A stretch of DNA of 64,000 bases from Lacunisphaera sp. (GCA_029945445.1 JAQSCO010000053.1:62001-126000), one strand, 5' to 3'; shown: positions 16,422-25,258, counted from the stretch's first letter. A program made the numbers and translations. Notes: generated by a model from the sequence alone, not told the origin.

Positions 16422-17663
16422 GTGCAACCGGACACCACCGACCTGCTCGACCGCTTCCTGCGCTACGTGCGCATCGATACGCGCAGCGATGACAAGTCAC
16501 CCACGACGCCCAGCACGCCCGGCCAGTGGGACCTGCTGCGCCTGCTCGAAAGGGAACTCAAGGAACTCGGTCTCGCCGACGTGGTCCTGACGGAGCACGG
16601 CTACGTGCTCGCCACGCTGCCCGCGACTTCCCTGAAAAAAATTCCCGCCATCGCCTGGTTCGCGCACGTCGACACCGCGACCAATCTCCCGGGCGCCGCG
16701 AAGCCCCTTGTGCACCGCGCCTACGACGGCCGGCCCATCGTCCTGCCCGACGACCCGGCGCAAAAACTCACGCTCGAGACGACCCCTTTCCTCCGCGACT
16801 GCCTCGGCCACGACCTCGTCACCGCCAGCGGCACCACCCTGCTCGGCTCGGACGACAAGTCCGGCATCGCGACCGTGATGGCGGCCGTGCGCCACCTCCT
16901 CCAGCACCCGGAAATCCCGCACGGCAAGATCCGGATCTGCTTCAACCCCGACGAGGAGATCGCCCGCGGCGTGACCAAGCTCGACCTCCAGCAACTCGGC
17001 GCCGACTGCGGCTACACGCTCGACGGCTCGTCGCCGGGCGAGATCGATTTCGAAACCTTCAGCGCCGACGCGGCCGTGCTCGAGATCCAGGGCGTGGCCT
17101 CGCATCCCGGCTGGGCGAAGGACGTGATGGTGAACGCCGCGCGCCTCGCCGGCCGGTTCCTCGCCGCGCTGCCGCTGGAGCAGTCGCCCGAGCGCACGAG
17201 CGGCACCGCCGGCTTCATTCATCCAATCGAGTGCACGGCATCGGCCGAACACGCGAAGGTGCGCCTCATTCTCCGCGACTTTGAACTCGCCGGCCTCGCC
17301 GCCCATCGCGCGCGGCTGGAGCAGATCACCGCCGACCTGCGCGCCGCCGAACCGAAGGCCGTGATCACCCTCACCTTCACCGAGCAATACCGCAACATGC
17401 GCTACTGGCTCGAGCAGGACATGCGCCCGGTGGAGTTCGCCCAGGAGGCCATCCGTCGCGCCGGCCTCGCGCCGAAATCCTCCGCCATCCGCGGCGGCAC
17501 CGACGGCTCCAGCCTCACGCAGCGCGGGCTGCCCACGCCGAATATTTTCTGCGGCATGCACGAGGTGCACAGCCCGCGCGAGTGGGTCAGCCTGCAGGAC
17601 ATGGCCAAAGCGGTTGAAACCCTCGTGCACCTCGCCCAAGTCTGGGTGGAACGTTCCCCATGA
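16422..17663 (+). CDS. pepT: Peptidase T (M20B tripeptidase)
   Basis: 413 residues from GTG at 16422. The full peptidase T pattern is present: LLDRFLRYVRIDTRSDD at the start, the first zinc site AWFAHVDTA (His82, Asp84), TLLGSDDKSGIATVMAAV bridging Asp, NPDEEIARGV catalytic Glu pair, YTLDGSSPGEIDFETFSAD, VASHPGWAKDVMVNA, and the C-terminal RGGTDGSSLTQRGLPTPN with final His in CGMHEVHSPREW. Family length is ~410, so the gene is intact. It removes N-terminal residues from tripeptides in the cytoplasm. It overlaps the next gene as ATGA. Confidence 0.96.
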   Translation: MQPDTTDLLDRFLRYVRIDTRSDDKSPTTPSTPGQWDLLRLLERELKELGLADVVLTEHGYVLATLPATSLKKIPAIAWFAHVDTATNLPGAAKPLVHRAYDGRPIVLPDDPAQKLTLETTPFLRDCLGHDLVTASGTTLLGSDDKSGIATVMAAVRHLLQHPEIPHGKIRICFNPDEEIARGVTKLDLQQLGADCGYTLDGSSPGEIDFETFSADAAVLEIQGVASHPGWAKDVMVNAARLAGRFLAALPLEQSPERTSGTAGFIHPIECTASAEHAKVRLILRDFELAGLAAHRARLEQITADLRAAEPKAVITLTFTEQYRNMRYWLEQDMRPVEFAQEAIRRAGLAPKSSAIRGGTDGSSLTQRGLPTPNIFCGMHEVHSPREWVSLQDMAKAVETLVHLAQVWVERSP

Positions 17664-18163
17664 AAAACGCCGCTCTTCGTCTCCTCTTGCTCCTCGGTGC
17701 CGGGCTGTGGCTCGGCGGCTGCGCGTCGTTCGACGCCGACGCGTCGCACGGCACCGGCCTCGCGGACGTGCGGCACTTTTTCGTCGTGAGCAACCTGAAC
17801 GACAATCATGCGCTTGATCAGCGTATTGCCACAGCGTTGCAGGCCCGCGGGGTCGAGGCCGGGTCCGGACCGCTGACCATGATGCCGGACAACACCCAGG
17901 CCATTGTCACTTACCAGGACAACTGGGCGTGGGATTTCGGCGAGCGTCTGGCTTACCTGAGGCTGGCCATGCACAAGCCCGAATCGAACGAAGTGCTCGC
18001 CGCCGCCACCTTCAGCGCCCGCATCCCCTCCAAGGATGCGCCGGCGGTCGTCGCGCAGCTGGTGACGCGCCTCTTTGCCAGCCCGGCCGGAGCGACTCGT
18101 CCGGCCGACCAGCTCCCGGTCTCGACCGGAGCACCTGCCGGCGAACGGAAGCGCAGCCGCTGA
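17660..18163 (+). CDS. Lipoprotein with DUF4136-like domain
   Basis: 167 residues from ATG at 17660, which overlaps the pepT stop by 4 bp. Lipoprotein signal ending LGGCAS. The mature protein reads HFFVVSNLNDNHALDQRI, ATALQARGVEAGSGPLTMMP, AIVTYQDNWAWDFGERLAYL, the arrangement of DUF4136-type lipoproteins: a helix pair that predicts a short-lived aggregate of strands followed by a basic tail. Short Pro/Arg-rich C-terminus. Function unknown; coupling with pepT is probably positional. It is followed by the large inverted repeat at 18201. Confidence 0.8.
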   Translation: MKNAALRLLLLLGAGLWLGGCASFDADASHGTGLADVRHFFVVSNLNDNHALDQRIATALQARGVEAGSGPLTMMPDNTQAIVTYQDNWAWDFGERLAYLRLAMHKPESNEVLAAATFSARIPSKDAPAVVAQLVTRLFASPAGATRPADQLPVSTGAPAGERKRSR

Positions 18164-18200
18164 TTCCGCCGGACCGATCCGCCCGGTGCCAAGGCCATAT

Positions 18201-18277
18201 TGTCAACTAATAGTATACTACGCCCCTGGGCGGGCGGCCGGCAATGTGCCAGGCGCGTAGTATACTATTAGTTGACA
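18201..18277. repeat. Long perfect inverted repeat (23-bp arms) between convergent genes
   Basis: Left arm 18201-18223 (TGTCAACTAATAGTATACTA then CGC) is matched without error by the reverse complement at 18255-18277. One mismatch further in, a second 5-bp stem (CCTGG/CCAGG) continues the pairing, leaving a loop of about 19 nt. The arms are AT-rich in a GC-rich genome, and contain the self-palindrome TAGTATACTA. There is no T-tract, so it is not an ordinary terminator. Confidence 0.9.
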
Positions 18278-18308
18278 TTCAACCGGCGGACGAAAACCGG
18301 CGGGCGAA

Positions 18309-18875
18309 TCAGGCAAACACCGCGGCGCGTTCCGCCGTCGTGAGGGCGCGCCACTTTCCGGGCGCCAAGTCGCCGGGCGCGAAGCGCCCAATGCGCGCCC
18401 GCAGCAACCGGAGGGTCGGGTGGCCGATGGCGGCCGTCATGCGCCGCACCTGCCGGTTTTTCCCCTCGGTCAGTTCCAGCGACAGCCAGCAATCGGGCAC
18501 GGACTTGCGCGCGCGGACCGGCGGATCGCGCGGCGGCACCGCGGGCGCGGGCTCGAGCCGGCGCACCGTGCAGGGCAGCGTCTGATAGTTGCCAATTTTC
18601 ACGCCGCGCGCCAGCCGCGCGAGCGCCGCGTCGGTCGGCACGCGCTCGACCTGCACCCAGTATTCGCGACGGTGCGCCGCCGCCGGGTCGAGCAGGCGCG
18701 AGTTCAGACCCGGTTCGTCGGACAAAAGCAACAGGCCCTCGGAGTCCGCATCGAGGCGGCCGAGGGCATAGACGTCGGCCGGCAGGCCGAAACCGGCGAG
18801 CGTGCGCCAGCGCGAGCCCGGCTCAGGCGTAAACTGCGAAAGCACCCCGTAGGGTTTGTGGAGCGCCAGCAGCAC
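18309..18875 (-). CDS. rluE: 23S rRNA pseudouridine synthase, RluE-like
   Basis: 188 residues from ATG at 18875. It begins with HKPYGVLSQFTPEPGSRWRT and has the catalytic motif GRLDADSEGLLLL with Asp42, then EYWVQVERVPTDAALARLA and the RsuA/RluB/E/F signature EGKNRQVRRMTAAIGHPTLR. It lacks the N-terminal S4 domain, as RluE does, and its length is that of RluE, which modifies U2457 of 23S rRNA in E. coli. The exact target here is inferred. It is 13 bp downstream of the NADP-binding protein gene and probably in one operon. Confidence 0.9.
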   Translation of the reverse strand: MLLALHKPYGVLSQFTPEPGSRWRTLAGFGLPADVYALGRLDADSEGLLLLSDEPGLNSRLLDPAAAHRREYWVQVERVPTDAALARLARGVKIGNYQTLPCTVRRLEPAPAVPPRDPPVRARKSVPDCWLSLELTEGKNRQVRRMTAAIGHPTLRLLRARIGRFAPGDLAPGKWRALTTAERAAVFA

Positions 18876-18888
18876 GCCGCGCCCAGGC

Positions 18889-19539
18889 TCAGCGCGTCAG
18901 CCGCGCCCAGGTGAAGTTCGCGTTGCGGCCGCCACGGATGCTGAGGCGGATCCAGAGCAGGGCCAGCGGCTCGAGGCTGCGTGCCATGCCGAGTCCGCCC
19001 GTGTCCACGGGTTCGAAGCCGATGTCCGCCGCGAGCTGGTGGACCTTGCCCTTCGCGTCATCGTGGTCGCCGCAGTAGAACATCACGGGCTTGAGCCCGG
19101 CGGCGTTCGGGTAGGCCGAGTCGGCGAAATTTTCCCACCCGTAGGTGTTGAAGGCCTTCACCACGTGCGCGCCGGTCGCCAGGCGCTCGACTTCCTCGGC
19201 GCCGGAAGTGGTCGAGCCGAGCGAGAGGCTGAGGCTGCCGTCGCCGCTGATGGAGAGCGGATTGGTGCAGTCGATGAGCACCTTGCCGCGCAGGTCGCCC
19301 ATCGCGTGGATGGCGTCCGGCACCGCGGGCCACGGCGTGGCGAGCACGATGATATCCGCGCTGCGCGCCGCGTCCGGCACGGTCACGGCGCTGGCGGCGG
19401 CGCCGATCTCCGCGAGCGGCGGCTGGGTCTTGCCCTTGCCGGGATCGCGCACCCCGAAGATGATGTAGTGTCCGGCCTTCGCCAACGCCTTGCCGAGCGC
19501 GCCGCCGACATTGCCCGCTCCAATGATCGCGATTTTCAT
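18889..19539 (-). CDS. NADPH-dependent F420 reductase-like oxidoreductase
   Basis: 216 residues from ATG at 19539; a longer reading to 19599 has no better start. The N-terminus is a textbook dinucleotide site: MKIAIIGAGNVGGALGKALA, followed by HYIIFGVRDPGKGK. Later segments are ADIIVLATPWPAVPDAIHAM, GKVLIDCTNPLS, VVKAFNTYGWENFADSAYPN and GFEPVDTGGLGMARSLEPLA, all typical of the COG2085 / F420-NADP family. Many bacterial members do not use F420, so the cofactor partner is unknown. Precedes the pseudouridine synthase gene. Confidence 0.9.
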   Translation of the reverse strand: MKIAIIGAGNVGGALGKALAKAGHYIIFGVRDPGKGKTQPPLAEIGAAASAVTVPDAARSADIIVLATPWPAVPDAIHAMGDLRGKVLIDCTNPLSISGDGSLSLSLGSTTSGAEEVERLATGAHVVKAFNTYGWENFADSAYPNAAGLKPVMFYCGDHDDAKGKVHQLAADIGFEPVDTGGLGMARSLEPLALLWIRLSIRGGRNANFTWARLTR

Positions 19540-19587
19540 ATGGGGGCCAGATTGACGTTTCCCGGGCTTTGGGCAACTACTCCGTGC

Positions 19588-21990
19588 GTGGGGGAGCAAA
19601 AACCTTTGTCAAAATACTGGTGGCAAACAGCCCTGCTCGGCGCCCTGCTCTTCCTGGCCACCGACAGCGCCCGCAAGGTCGCCGCCCTGAACGCCGCCAC
19701 CCTGCTGGGCGAGACCGGCCGGCCGGCGCCCGCCTATGCCGCCGGGTCGCCCACCGGTTACGCGGGCGGCCGGCGCAACCTGATCCTCGAATCAACCGAC
19801 GGCTACCACTGGGTCATGCAAACCCAGCAGATGATCGCGAGCGGCGACGGGCGCATCCGGCGGGTTGACTATGACAATGCACCGGACGGGCGCGAAGTGC
19901 ACTGGTGCTCGCCGCTGCATTGGTGGCTCGCCGGGGTAGCTTGGGTGGACCACGCCGTGAGCGGACGGCCGTGGCTGGTGTCGGTCGAGTCCGCCGCGCG
20001 CTACGCCAGCCCGGTCCTGCTCGGGCTGTTCCTGCTCGCCGTGGTGCCGTGGGCCGCGCGGCGTTTCGGTGCGGGCCCCGCGGCGCTGCTCGCCGTGGGG
20101 CTCGTGGCGGTCGGACCGTTCAGCGCCGAGTCCAGCGCGGGCAGCTTCGACCATCACGGCGTCGCCGCGGGCTGCTCGTTGATGACGGTCCTCTTTCTGC
20201 TCGCCGGCTGGATCGCGCCGCCGGAGCGCGCGCGGGCGGCGTTCATCGCGTCGGGCCTGGCCGGCGCGGCCGGACTCTGGGTGAACGCCGCCACGCAGAT
20301 CCCGGTGCTCGCCGGGATCGGACTCGGCGCGGTGCTGGCCGGCGGGCTGACCCGGCATGATCCCACCGCCGGTCCCGACCCGCGGCTCTGGCGCATCTGG
20401 GGCCTGGCGGGTGGCGCGGCTTCGCTGCTCTTCTATATAATAGAGTATTTTCCGGCCCACCTCGGCTGGCGGTTGGAGGTCAACCATCCGCTTTACGCCC
20501 TCGCGTGGGCTGGCGCGGGCGATCTGCTGGCCCGGTTGCGTGGAGGCCTGAAATCGCCGGCGGCCATAGCCAGCGCCTTGGCCGTGGCGGCACCGCCACT
20601 GCTCATCGGGCTGGCTCCGGCGCAGACCTTCGTCGTGGCGGACAAGTTCCTCTGGGCGCTGCATGTCGACTACATCAGCGAGTTCGCGCCGCTGTGGCCG
20701 CGGCTGCGTGACGCGGAAACAATGCTCGTGCAGGTGAACGTGCTGCCGCTCATCGGGCTCGCCGGCCTGTGGCTGCTCGGGCGCGGAGAACTGGCGGCGC
20801 GACACCGTGCGCTGCTCGCGTTGAGCCTGCTGCCCGCCGCACTCCTCACGTTGCTCACGCTCTCGCAGGTGCGCTGGCTGCATCTCGCCTGCGCGCTGTG
20901 GCTCGGCGTGCTGGTGGCGGTCGCGCTGGTCACAGCCGGATCGTGGACCCGCGGCCGGCGTCTCGCCGCGGGATTTTTTCTCGCGCTGGTGCTACTGCCC
21001 TACCCGCTCCGCGCCCTAGCCGACGCGATCCATTACCCGGCCGGCCTGTCGCGGGAAAACATCCGGCAGTTCACCATGCGCGACCTCGCTTTCCGGCTGC
21101 GGCACCGCATGGGCGCCGATCCGGTCGTCCTGCTCAGCGCACCGACCGCCACCACGGAGTTGATCTATCATGGCGGCTTCAAGGGCGTGGGCACGCTTTA
21201 CTGGGAGAACGCCGCCGGGTTGCGCGCCTTGGTGGACATCTATGGCGCGCCTACGCCGGAGCGCGCGCTGGAGTTGCTGCGGCTGCGCGGGGTGACCCAT
21301 CTCGTGATTCTCCCTTGGGGGCCGTTCGCGACGGAGTCGGCGCGTCTGGCCCGCAGCCTCCGCGCCGACGCGCCCGTGCCGGCCGGTTCGTTCGCGGTCG
21401 ACCTGCTGGAATCCGGCCGCGGCCTGCCCGACTGGCTTCGCCCGCTTCCCTACCGCCTGCCCGAGGCCGAGCAGTTCAAGGACCAGTTTGCCCTCCTCCT
21501 CGAGATCGCCCCGCAACAAAGCGCCGCCGATGCCGCCGTCCGCCGCGCGCAATTCCTGATCGCGCTGGGCAACCCGGCCGCGGGACACGGGTTGATCGCG
21601 CAAGTGCTCGCCGCCAACCCGGACCAGGTGCCGGCGTTGATCACCCTCGCGCAATTCCAGCGCACTGCGCGCGAGCGCACCGCGCACCGCGCCACCGCCG
21701 AACATCTCCTTCGCATCCTGCGCGCCGACCCGGCGCTCGAACTCGGCGATCGCACTGCGCTCGCACTGGAACTGGCCGCCGCCGGCGCCATCGACGCGGC
21801 CCGGCGCCAGATCGAACTCGGCTGGGCCTCCGCCGGCGAACGCGACCTGCGCCGGGTCCCGCCGGAAGTCCTGCCCGTGCTGCTGCGGCTCACCGGTGAC
21901 TTCCAGGTCGCCGCCCCGCCGGAGTTGCGTGCGCTGGCGGAGCTTCTGGCCGCAGGCGACAGCCCGCCTTCCACCCGTCCGCCCGGCTGA
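19588..21990 (+). CDS. STT3/PglB-like GT-C membrane glycosyltransferase with C-terminal helical repeat
   Basis: 800 residues from GTG at 19588; TTG at 19606, 10 bp after GGGGAG, is an equally good start. About a dozen hydrophobic segments lie between residues ~8 and ~480. Three acidic motifs line up with the oligosaccharyltransferase catalytic subunit: STDGYHWVMQTQQMI (Asp71; compare NDGYAFAEGARDMI of PglB), SAGSFDHHGVAAG (Asp188; compare AGSYDNEG of STT3), and DYISEFAPLWP (Glu365; compare SEHQP of STT3). The expected WWDYG sequon site is not recognisable. The soluble C-terminal ~300 residues include TPR-like helices. It probably transfers a lipid-linked glycan; whether to protein is unknown. 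Confidence 0.75.
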   Translation: MGEQKPLSKYWWQTALLGALLFLATDSARKVAALNAATLLGETGRPAPAYAAGSPTGYAGGRRNLILESTDGYHWVMQTQQMIASGDGRIRRVDYDNAPDGREVHWCSPLHWWLAGVAWVDHAVSGRPWLVSVESAARYASPVLLGLFLLAVVPWAARRFGAGPAALLAVGLVAVGPFSAESSAGSFDHHGVAAGCSLMTVLFLLAGWIAPPERARAAFIASGLAGAAGLWVNAATQIPVLAGIGLGAVLAGGLTRHDPTAGPDPRLWRIWGLAGGAASLLFYIIEYFPAHLGWRLEVNHPLYALAWAGAGDLLARLRGGLKSPAAIASALAVAAPPLLIGLAPAQTFVVADKFLWALHVDYISEFAPLWPRLRDAETMLVQVNVLPLIGLAGLWLLGRGELAARHRALLALSLLPAALLTLLTLSQVRWLHLACALWLGVLVAVALVTAGSWTRGRRLAAGFFLALVLLPYPLRALADAIHYPAGLSRENIRQFTMRDLAFRLRHRMGADPVVLLSAPTATTELIYHGGFKGVGTLYWENAAGLRALVDIYGAPTPERALELLRLRGVTHLVILPWGPFATESARLARSLRADAPVPAGSFAVDLLESGRGLPDWLRPLPYRLPEAEQFKDQFALLLEIAPQQSAADAAVRRAQFLIALGNPAAGHGLIAQVLAANPDQVPALITLAQFQRTARERTAHRATAEHLLRILRADPALELGDRTALALELAAAGAIDAARRQIELGWASAGERDLRRVPPEVLPVLLRLTGDFQVAAPPELRALAELLAAGDSPPSTRPPG

Positions 21991-21992
21991 CC

Positions 21993-22027
21993 TTTTGCCG
22001 CGTGCGTCAGTGCGACGCGTGGCAAAA
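21993..22027. terminator. Imperfect hairpin between convergent genes, possible bidirectional terminator
   Basis: TTTTGCC (21993-21999) pairs with GGCAAAA (22021-22027); the interior pairs imperfectly through CGTGCGTC and GACGCGT. The T/A runs at both sides fit termination in both directions. It overlaps the last codons of the minus-strand cNMP gene. Confidence 0.45.
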
Positions 22028-22462
22028 ATCCTCGTCCAGATGGCGCAGGCGCCGGGCGAGGTCGCGCGCGATGTTCAGCACCACGATGCCATACTGGTCC
22101 GGCCGCTGCCGGTAGAGCTTGTAGAAATCCATGCCCCTGAGCGTGAACACCCGCGTCGGCTCCGTGGCGATGACGCTGGCCGAGCGCACCACGCTTTCGA
22201 CGAGGCTCATTTCGCCGAAGAAATCACCCGAACCGAATTCCGCGAGCTGCACCGCCGGCTCGCCCGCGCGCTCCTTCACCACCCGGACGCGTCCCGTGCA
22301 GACAAAGTAGACCCGGTCGCCCTTTTCCCCTTCCCGCACGATCACGCCGCCGGCGGGGTATTGCTCCTCGCCGGTCTGGCCGCCGAGAAATTGGAGCGCG
22401 GCTTCGTCGAGCCCCGCCATCACGGGCAGGCGGTGGATGAAGTTATCGAGCGTGGCATCCAT
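22007..22462 (-). CDS. Stand-alone cyclic nucleotide-binding domain protein
   Basis: 151 residues from ATG at 22462. The whole protein is one cNMP-binding beta-barrel of CRP type: YPAGGVIVREGEKGDRVYFV, GRVRVVKERAG, LAEFGSGDFFGEMSLVES with the phosphate-binding cassette, and VVRSASVIATEPTRVFTL. There is no helix-turn-helix after it; the last 25 residues are a C helix (NIARDLARRLRHLDEDF). The usual Arg in the cassette is present (VVRSAS). Possibly a regulatory subunit binding cAMP, c-di-GMP or no ligand. Partner unknown. Confidence 0.9.
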   Translation of the reverse strand: MDATLDNFIHRLPVMAGLDEAALQFLGGQTGEEQYPAGGVIVREGEKGDRVYFVCTGRVRVVKERAGEPAVQLAEFGSGDFFGEMSLVESVVRSASVIATEPTRVFTLRGMDFYKLYRQRPDQYGIVVLNIARDLARRLRHLDEDFCHASH

Positions 22463-22523
22463 GGGGCGGTGGCATTACCGGACGGAGGCGAGGCTACGGG
22501 CGCCGCCGGCCAAAACGCAAATG

Positions 22524-23177
22524 TCAACCCGGGCCGCCCGCCCCCGGCACGATATAGAAGAACACCGCAGCCCAGTGGCACGCGCTGCCCCCGAGCACGA
22601 AGAGGTGCCAGATGGCGTGGTTGTAGGGCAGGCGGTGCCAGAGATAGAAGACCGCGCCGCCCGTGTAGCACAGGCCGCCCGCGACGAGCAGCTTCAGGCC
22701 GCCGGACGGCAGCGCGGCCGCCAAGGGCTTGATGGCAATCATCACCAGCCAACCCATCGCGATGTAGATCAGGGTCGAGGCCAGGTTGAAGCGCCCCGCA
22801 TGCCAGAACTTGAGCGTCACGCCGATGATCGCGAGCCCCCACACCACGCCAAACAGGCTCCAGCCCCACGGGCCGCGCAGCGTGACCAGCACGAACGGCG
22901 TGTAGGTCCCCGCGATGAGCAGGAAAATGGCGGCGTGGTCGAGTTTTTGGAACAGCACCTTGAGGCGCTCGCTCTGGAAACTGTGGTAGAGGGTCGAGGA
23001 GCAATAGAGCAGCACCAGCGTCGTGCCGAAAATCGCCGTGCTCACGACCTGCCACGCGTCACCGTGGCGGGCGGAGAAAACCACCATGAGGACCAGCCCC
23101 GCCACACTGAGGGCCGCGCCCAGCCCGTGGGTGAGACGGTTGGCCAGCTCCTCGCGCGGCTGATAGACCTCGGGCAT
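22524..23177 (-). CDS. Hemolysin III / TrhA-family (PAQR) membrane protein
   Basis: 217 residues from ATG at 23177 (a TTG at 23198 is possible). Seven hydrophobic segments. The family's metal-site residues are visible: SSTLYHSFQ in the second segment, KLDHAAIFLLIAGTYTPFV, and the last helix HAIWHLFVLGGSACHW. It begins with REELANRLTHGLGAALS, the usual N-terminal signature. TrhA affects membrane fluidity/energetics in E. coli; the family is called hemolysin III on historical grounds. Located between the cNMP gene and the GT-C/TPR gene on the same strand. Confidence 0.93.
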   Translation of the reverse strand: MPEVYQPREELANRLTHGLGAALSVAGLVLMVVFSARHGDAWQVVSTAIFGTTLVLLYCSSTLYHSFQSERLKVLFQKLDHAAIFLLIAGTYTPFVLVTLRGPWGWSLFGVVWGLAIIGVTLKFWHAGRFNLASTLIYIAMGWLVMIAIKPLAAALPSGGLKLLVAGGLCYTGGAVFYLWHRLPYNHAIWHLFVLGGSACHWAAVFFYIVPGAGGPG

Positions 23178-23221
23178 CAAGCCGGATTGGGCGCGCAAGG
23201 GCCGCGCAACGCGAGCCGAAA

Positions 23222-25258
23222 TCAGGGCCGGCCCGCCGCGCGCAGCCGGTCCAGCTCGGCGCGCGCCGGTTGATCATCGGGGTGCAGCCTCAGCAGGATC
23301 TCGTAATGGGCCCGGGCTTCGTCCAGGCGACCGAGGTGGGCCAGCACCTGGGCGAGATTGCGGCGCGGATCGGCGAAGTCGGGCTGAAGCCGCAGCGCCA
23401 GCTCATAGCGGGCGATGGCCTCGGGCAGGCGCTCGAGCCCCACCAGCACGTTGCCGAGGTTGTTGGCCACGTCGGCATAGTCGGGCTTGAGTCGCAGCGC
23501 CGCTTCATACTCGGTCAGCGCCGCGGGCAAGTCGCCGGCCTGGGCGAGGACGTTGCCCAGATTGTAGCGCGCCTCCGCGTAGGCGGGATCGAGCCGCACG
23601 GCCTCGTTGGCGTGCGTGAGCGCCTCGGGTCCGCGGCCGGTTTCCAGCAACGCATTGGCCAGGTTGCTCTGCGCCTCGGCAAACCCGGGCCGGAGCGCCA
23701 CGGCCTGCTCGTAATGGGCGAGCGCGTCGGGCAGCCGGCTTTCCAGGAGCAAGGCGTTGCCCAGGTTGTTGTGCGCATCGGCATACCTAGGCTGCAAGCG
23801 CAGGGCCGTCTCATACTCGCCGATGGCCTCCGCCCGCCGGCCCAGCTGCGCCAGTGCCAGTCCCCGGTTGTAATGCGGCTCGGGCACCGTGGGTTGAAGC
23901 TGGATGGCCCGTTCGAAATGGGCCGCCGCGTCCGCCACCCCGCCCGCCGCGAGCACGGCCTTGCCCAGATTGTTATGCGCGCGGGCGTTGGCCGGGCGCT
24001 TGGCGACCGTGTCGGTCCACAGCGCGACGTCGCTGCGATAGTCCTCATTGCGCTGAATGGTCAGCCCGGTCCAAATCAGCGCGAGCACGGCGCAGACAGC
24101 GCCCGCGCGCCGGCCCAGCCAGACATACAGGCCGCAGACTGCCACCACCACTACCACCACGAGCGCCAGATACATCCGGTGCTCGGCCATCGTCTGGGAG
24201 GCAACCGGCACGAAGCTGGAACTCGGCGCCAGGATGCCAAAGAACCACGCCCCGATAAACCCCCACACCGGCCACCGCCAGAGCGCCACCACCGTCCCCA
24301 CGCCCAGTCCGCCCAGAAGCAGTGCTTGCGGCCATACCTCGCCGACGCTTCCGACCACCGCCGTGCCATAGTCGAAGACCAAGGGATGCGGCCAGACGGC
24401 CAACCAGAGGTAGTGGACAATGGCGCCGCATTGGGTCAGGGCATAGCTCCAGGGCGAAACCTCGGTGCCGAAACCCGCCGTGCCACCCCGCCCTGCGGTG
24501 CCCGCCACCAACCAGGCCAGCAGCAGCCACGTGGCGGCCAAGCCGGCATAATACCACCGGTGCCGCCGCCACGCATCGCGAAAGCTCCCGGCCAAGAACG
24601 TCCGGTCATACAAGAATATCATCAGCGGGGCCGACACCATGACCTCCTTGCAGGCCATCCCGGCCAGACAGGCGGCAAACGAGAGTCCCAGCCAGCGCCC
24701 GGACGGCGCCGCTTCGGTTGCGCGGATGAAGCCATACAGGGTGAGCAGGTAGCACAAACCCATCAGGGACTCGGCGCGCTGCACCACGTAAGTCACCGTC
24801 TCGGTCTGCAACGGATGCAGCAACCAGATCACCGCCACGGCCAGCGCCACGGGGAAGGCGACCGCCCCGAACCGTTCCCGCAAGACCGGCCGCAGCAAGG
24901 TCCGGCGCATCACCCCGAACAGGGTCAGGCCGGCCAGCAGGTGGATCAGGAGATTGACCACGTGGTAGCCCCATACGGTTTCACCGCCCAAGGCATAATT
25001 GAAGGCCAGGCTCAGGTTGACCAGCGGCCGGCCGCTGACCGTCACCCCGGCATCTTCCAGCCGGGGCTCCAACACCCCGCCGGGAGGCCACAGATGGCGC
25101 AGGCTGGCGTTGTCCACGATCGCCGGGACGTCGTCGAAGACAAAGGGGACGCCGAAACTGTTGTGATACGCCACCAGCGTCGCGAAAAGCAGCCCGAGGG
25201 CGGCAAAAAGCAGCGACCGGCGGGACGGAGGTAAGGTCGGCTGGGAAGCGGCGCTCAC
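23222..25258 (-). CDS. TMTC-like GT-C membrane protein with C-terminal TPR array
   Basis: 678 residues from ATG at 25258. About ten membrane segments occupy residues 15-410. The first outer loop has VFDDVPAIVDNASLRHL with paired Asp, and GRPLVNLSLAFNYALGG, as in TMTC/ArnT-type GT-C glycosyltransferases. From ~430 to the end are seven TPR units that are nearly regular 34-mers, e.g. AHNNLGKAVLAAGGVADAAA, EPHYNRGLALAQLGRRAEAI, DAHNNLGNALLLESRLPDAL. The TPRs should be extracytoplasmic. In TMTC proteins of animals this architecture does O-mannosylation; the bacterial role is unknown. The second GT-C-plus-repeat protein within 4 kb. Confidence 0.85.
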   Translation of the reverse strand: MSAASQPTLPPSRRSLLFAALGLLFATLVAYHNSFGVPFVFDDVPAIVDNASLRHLWPPGGVLEPRLEDAGVTVSGRPLVNLSLAFNYALGGETVWGYHVVNLLIHLLAGLTLFGVMRRTLLRPVLRERFGAVAFPVALAVAVIWLLHPLQTETVTYVVQRAESLMGLCYLLTLYGFIRATEAAPSGRWLGLSFAACLAGMACKEVMVSAPLMIFLYDRTFLAGSFRDAWRRHRWYYAGLAATWLLLAWLVAGTAGRGGTAGFGTEVSPWSYALTQCGAIVHYLWLAVWPHPLVFDYGTAVVGSVGEVWPQALLLGGLGVGTVVALWRWPVWGFIGAWFFGILAPSSSFVPVASQTMAEHRMYLALVVVVVVAVCGLYVWLGRRAGAVCAVLALIWTGLTIQRNEDYRSDVALWTDTVAKRPANARAHNNLGKAVLAAGGVADAAAHFERAIQLQPTVPEPHYNRGLALAQLGRRAEAIGEYETALRLQPRYADAHNNLGNALLLESRLPDALAHYEQAVALRPGFAEAQSNLANALLETGRGPEALTHANEAVRLDPAYAEARYNLGNVLAQAGDLPAALTEYEAALRLKPDYADVANNLGNVLVGLERLPEAIARYELALRLQPDFADPRRNLAQVLAHLGRLDEARAHYEILLRLHPDDQPARAELDRLRAAGRP

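Noticed and set aside
18201-18277. Rho-independent terminator
   Set aside because: The stem is far longer and more AT-rich than a terminator and no T-run follows on either strand.
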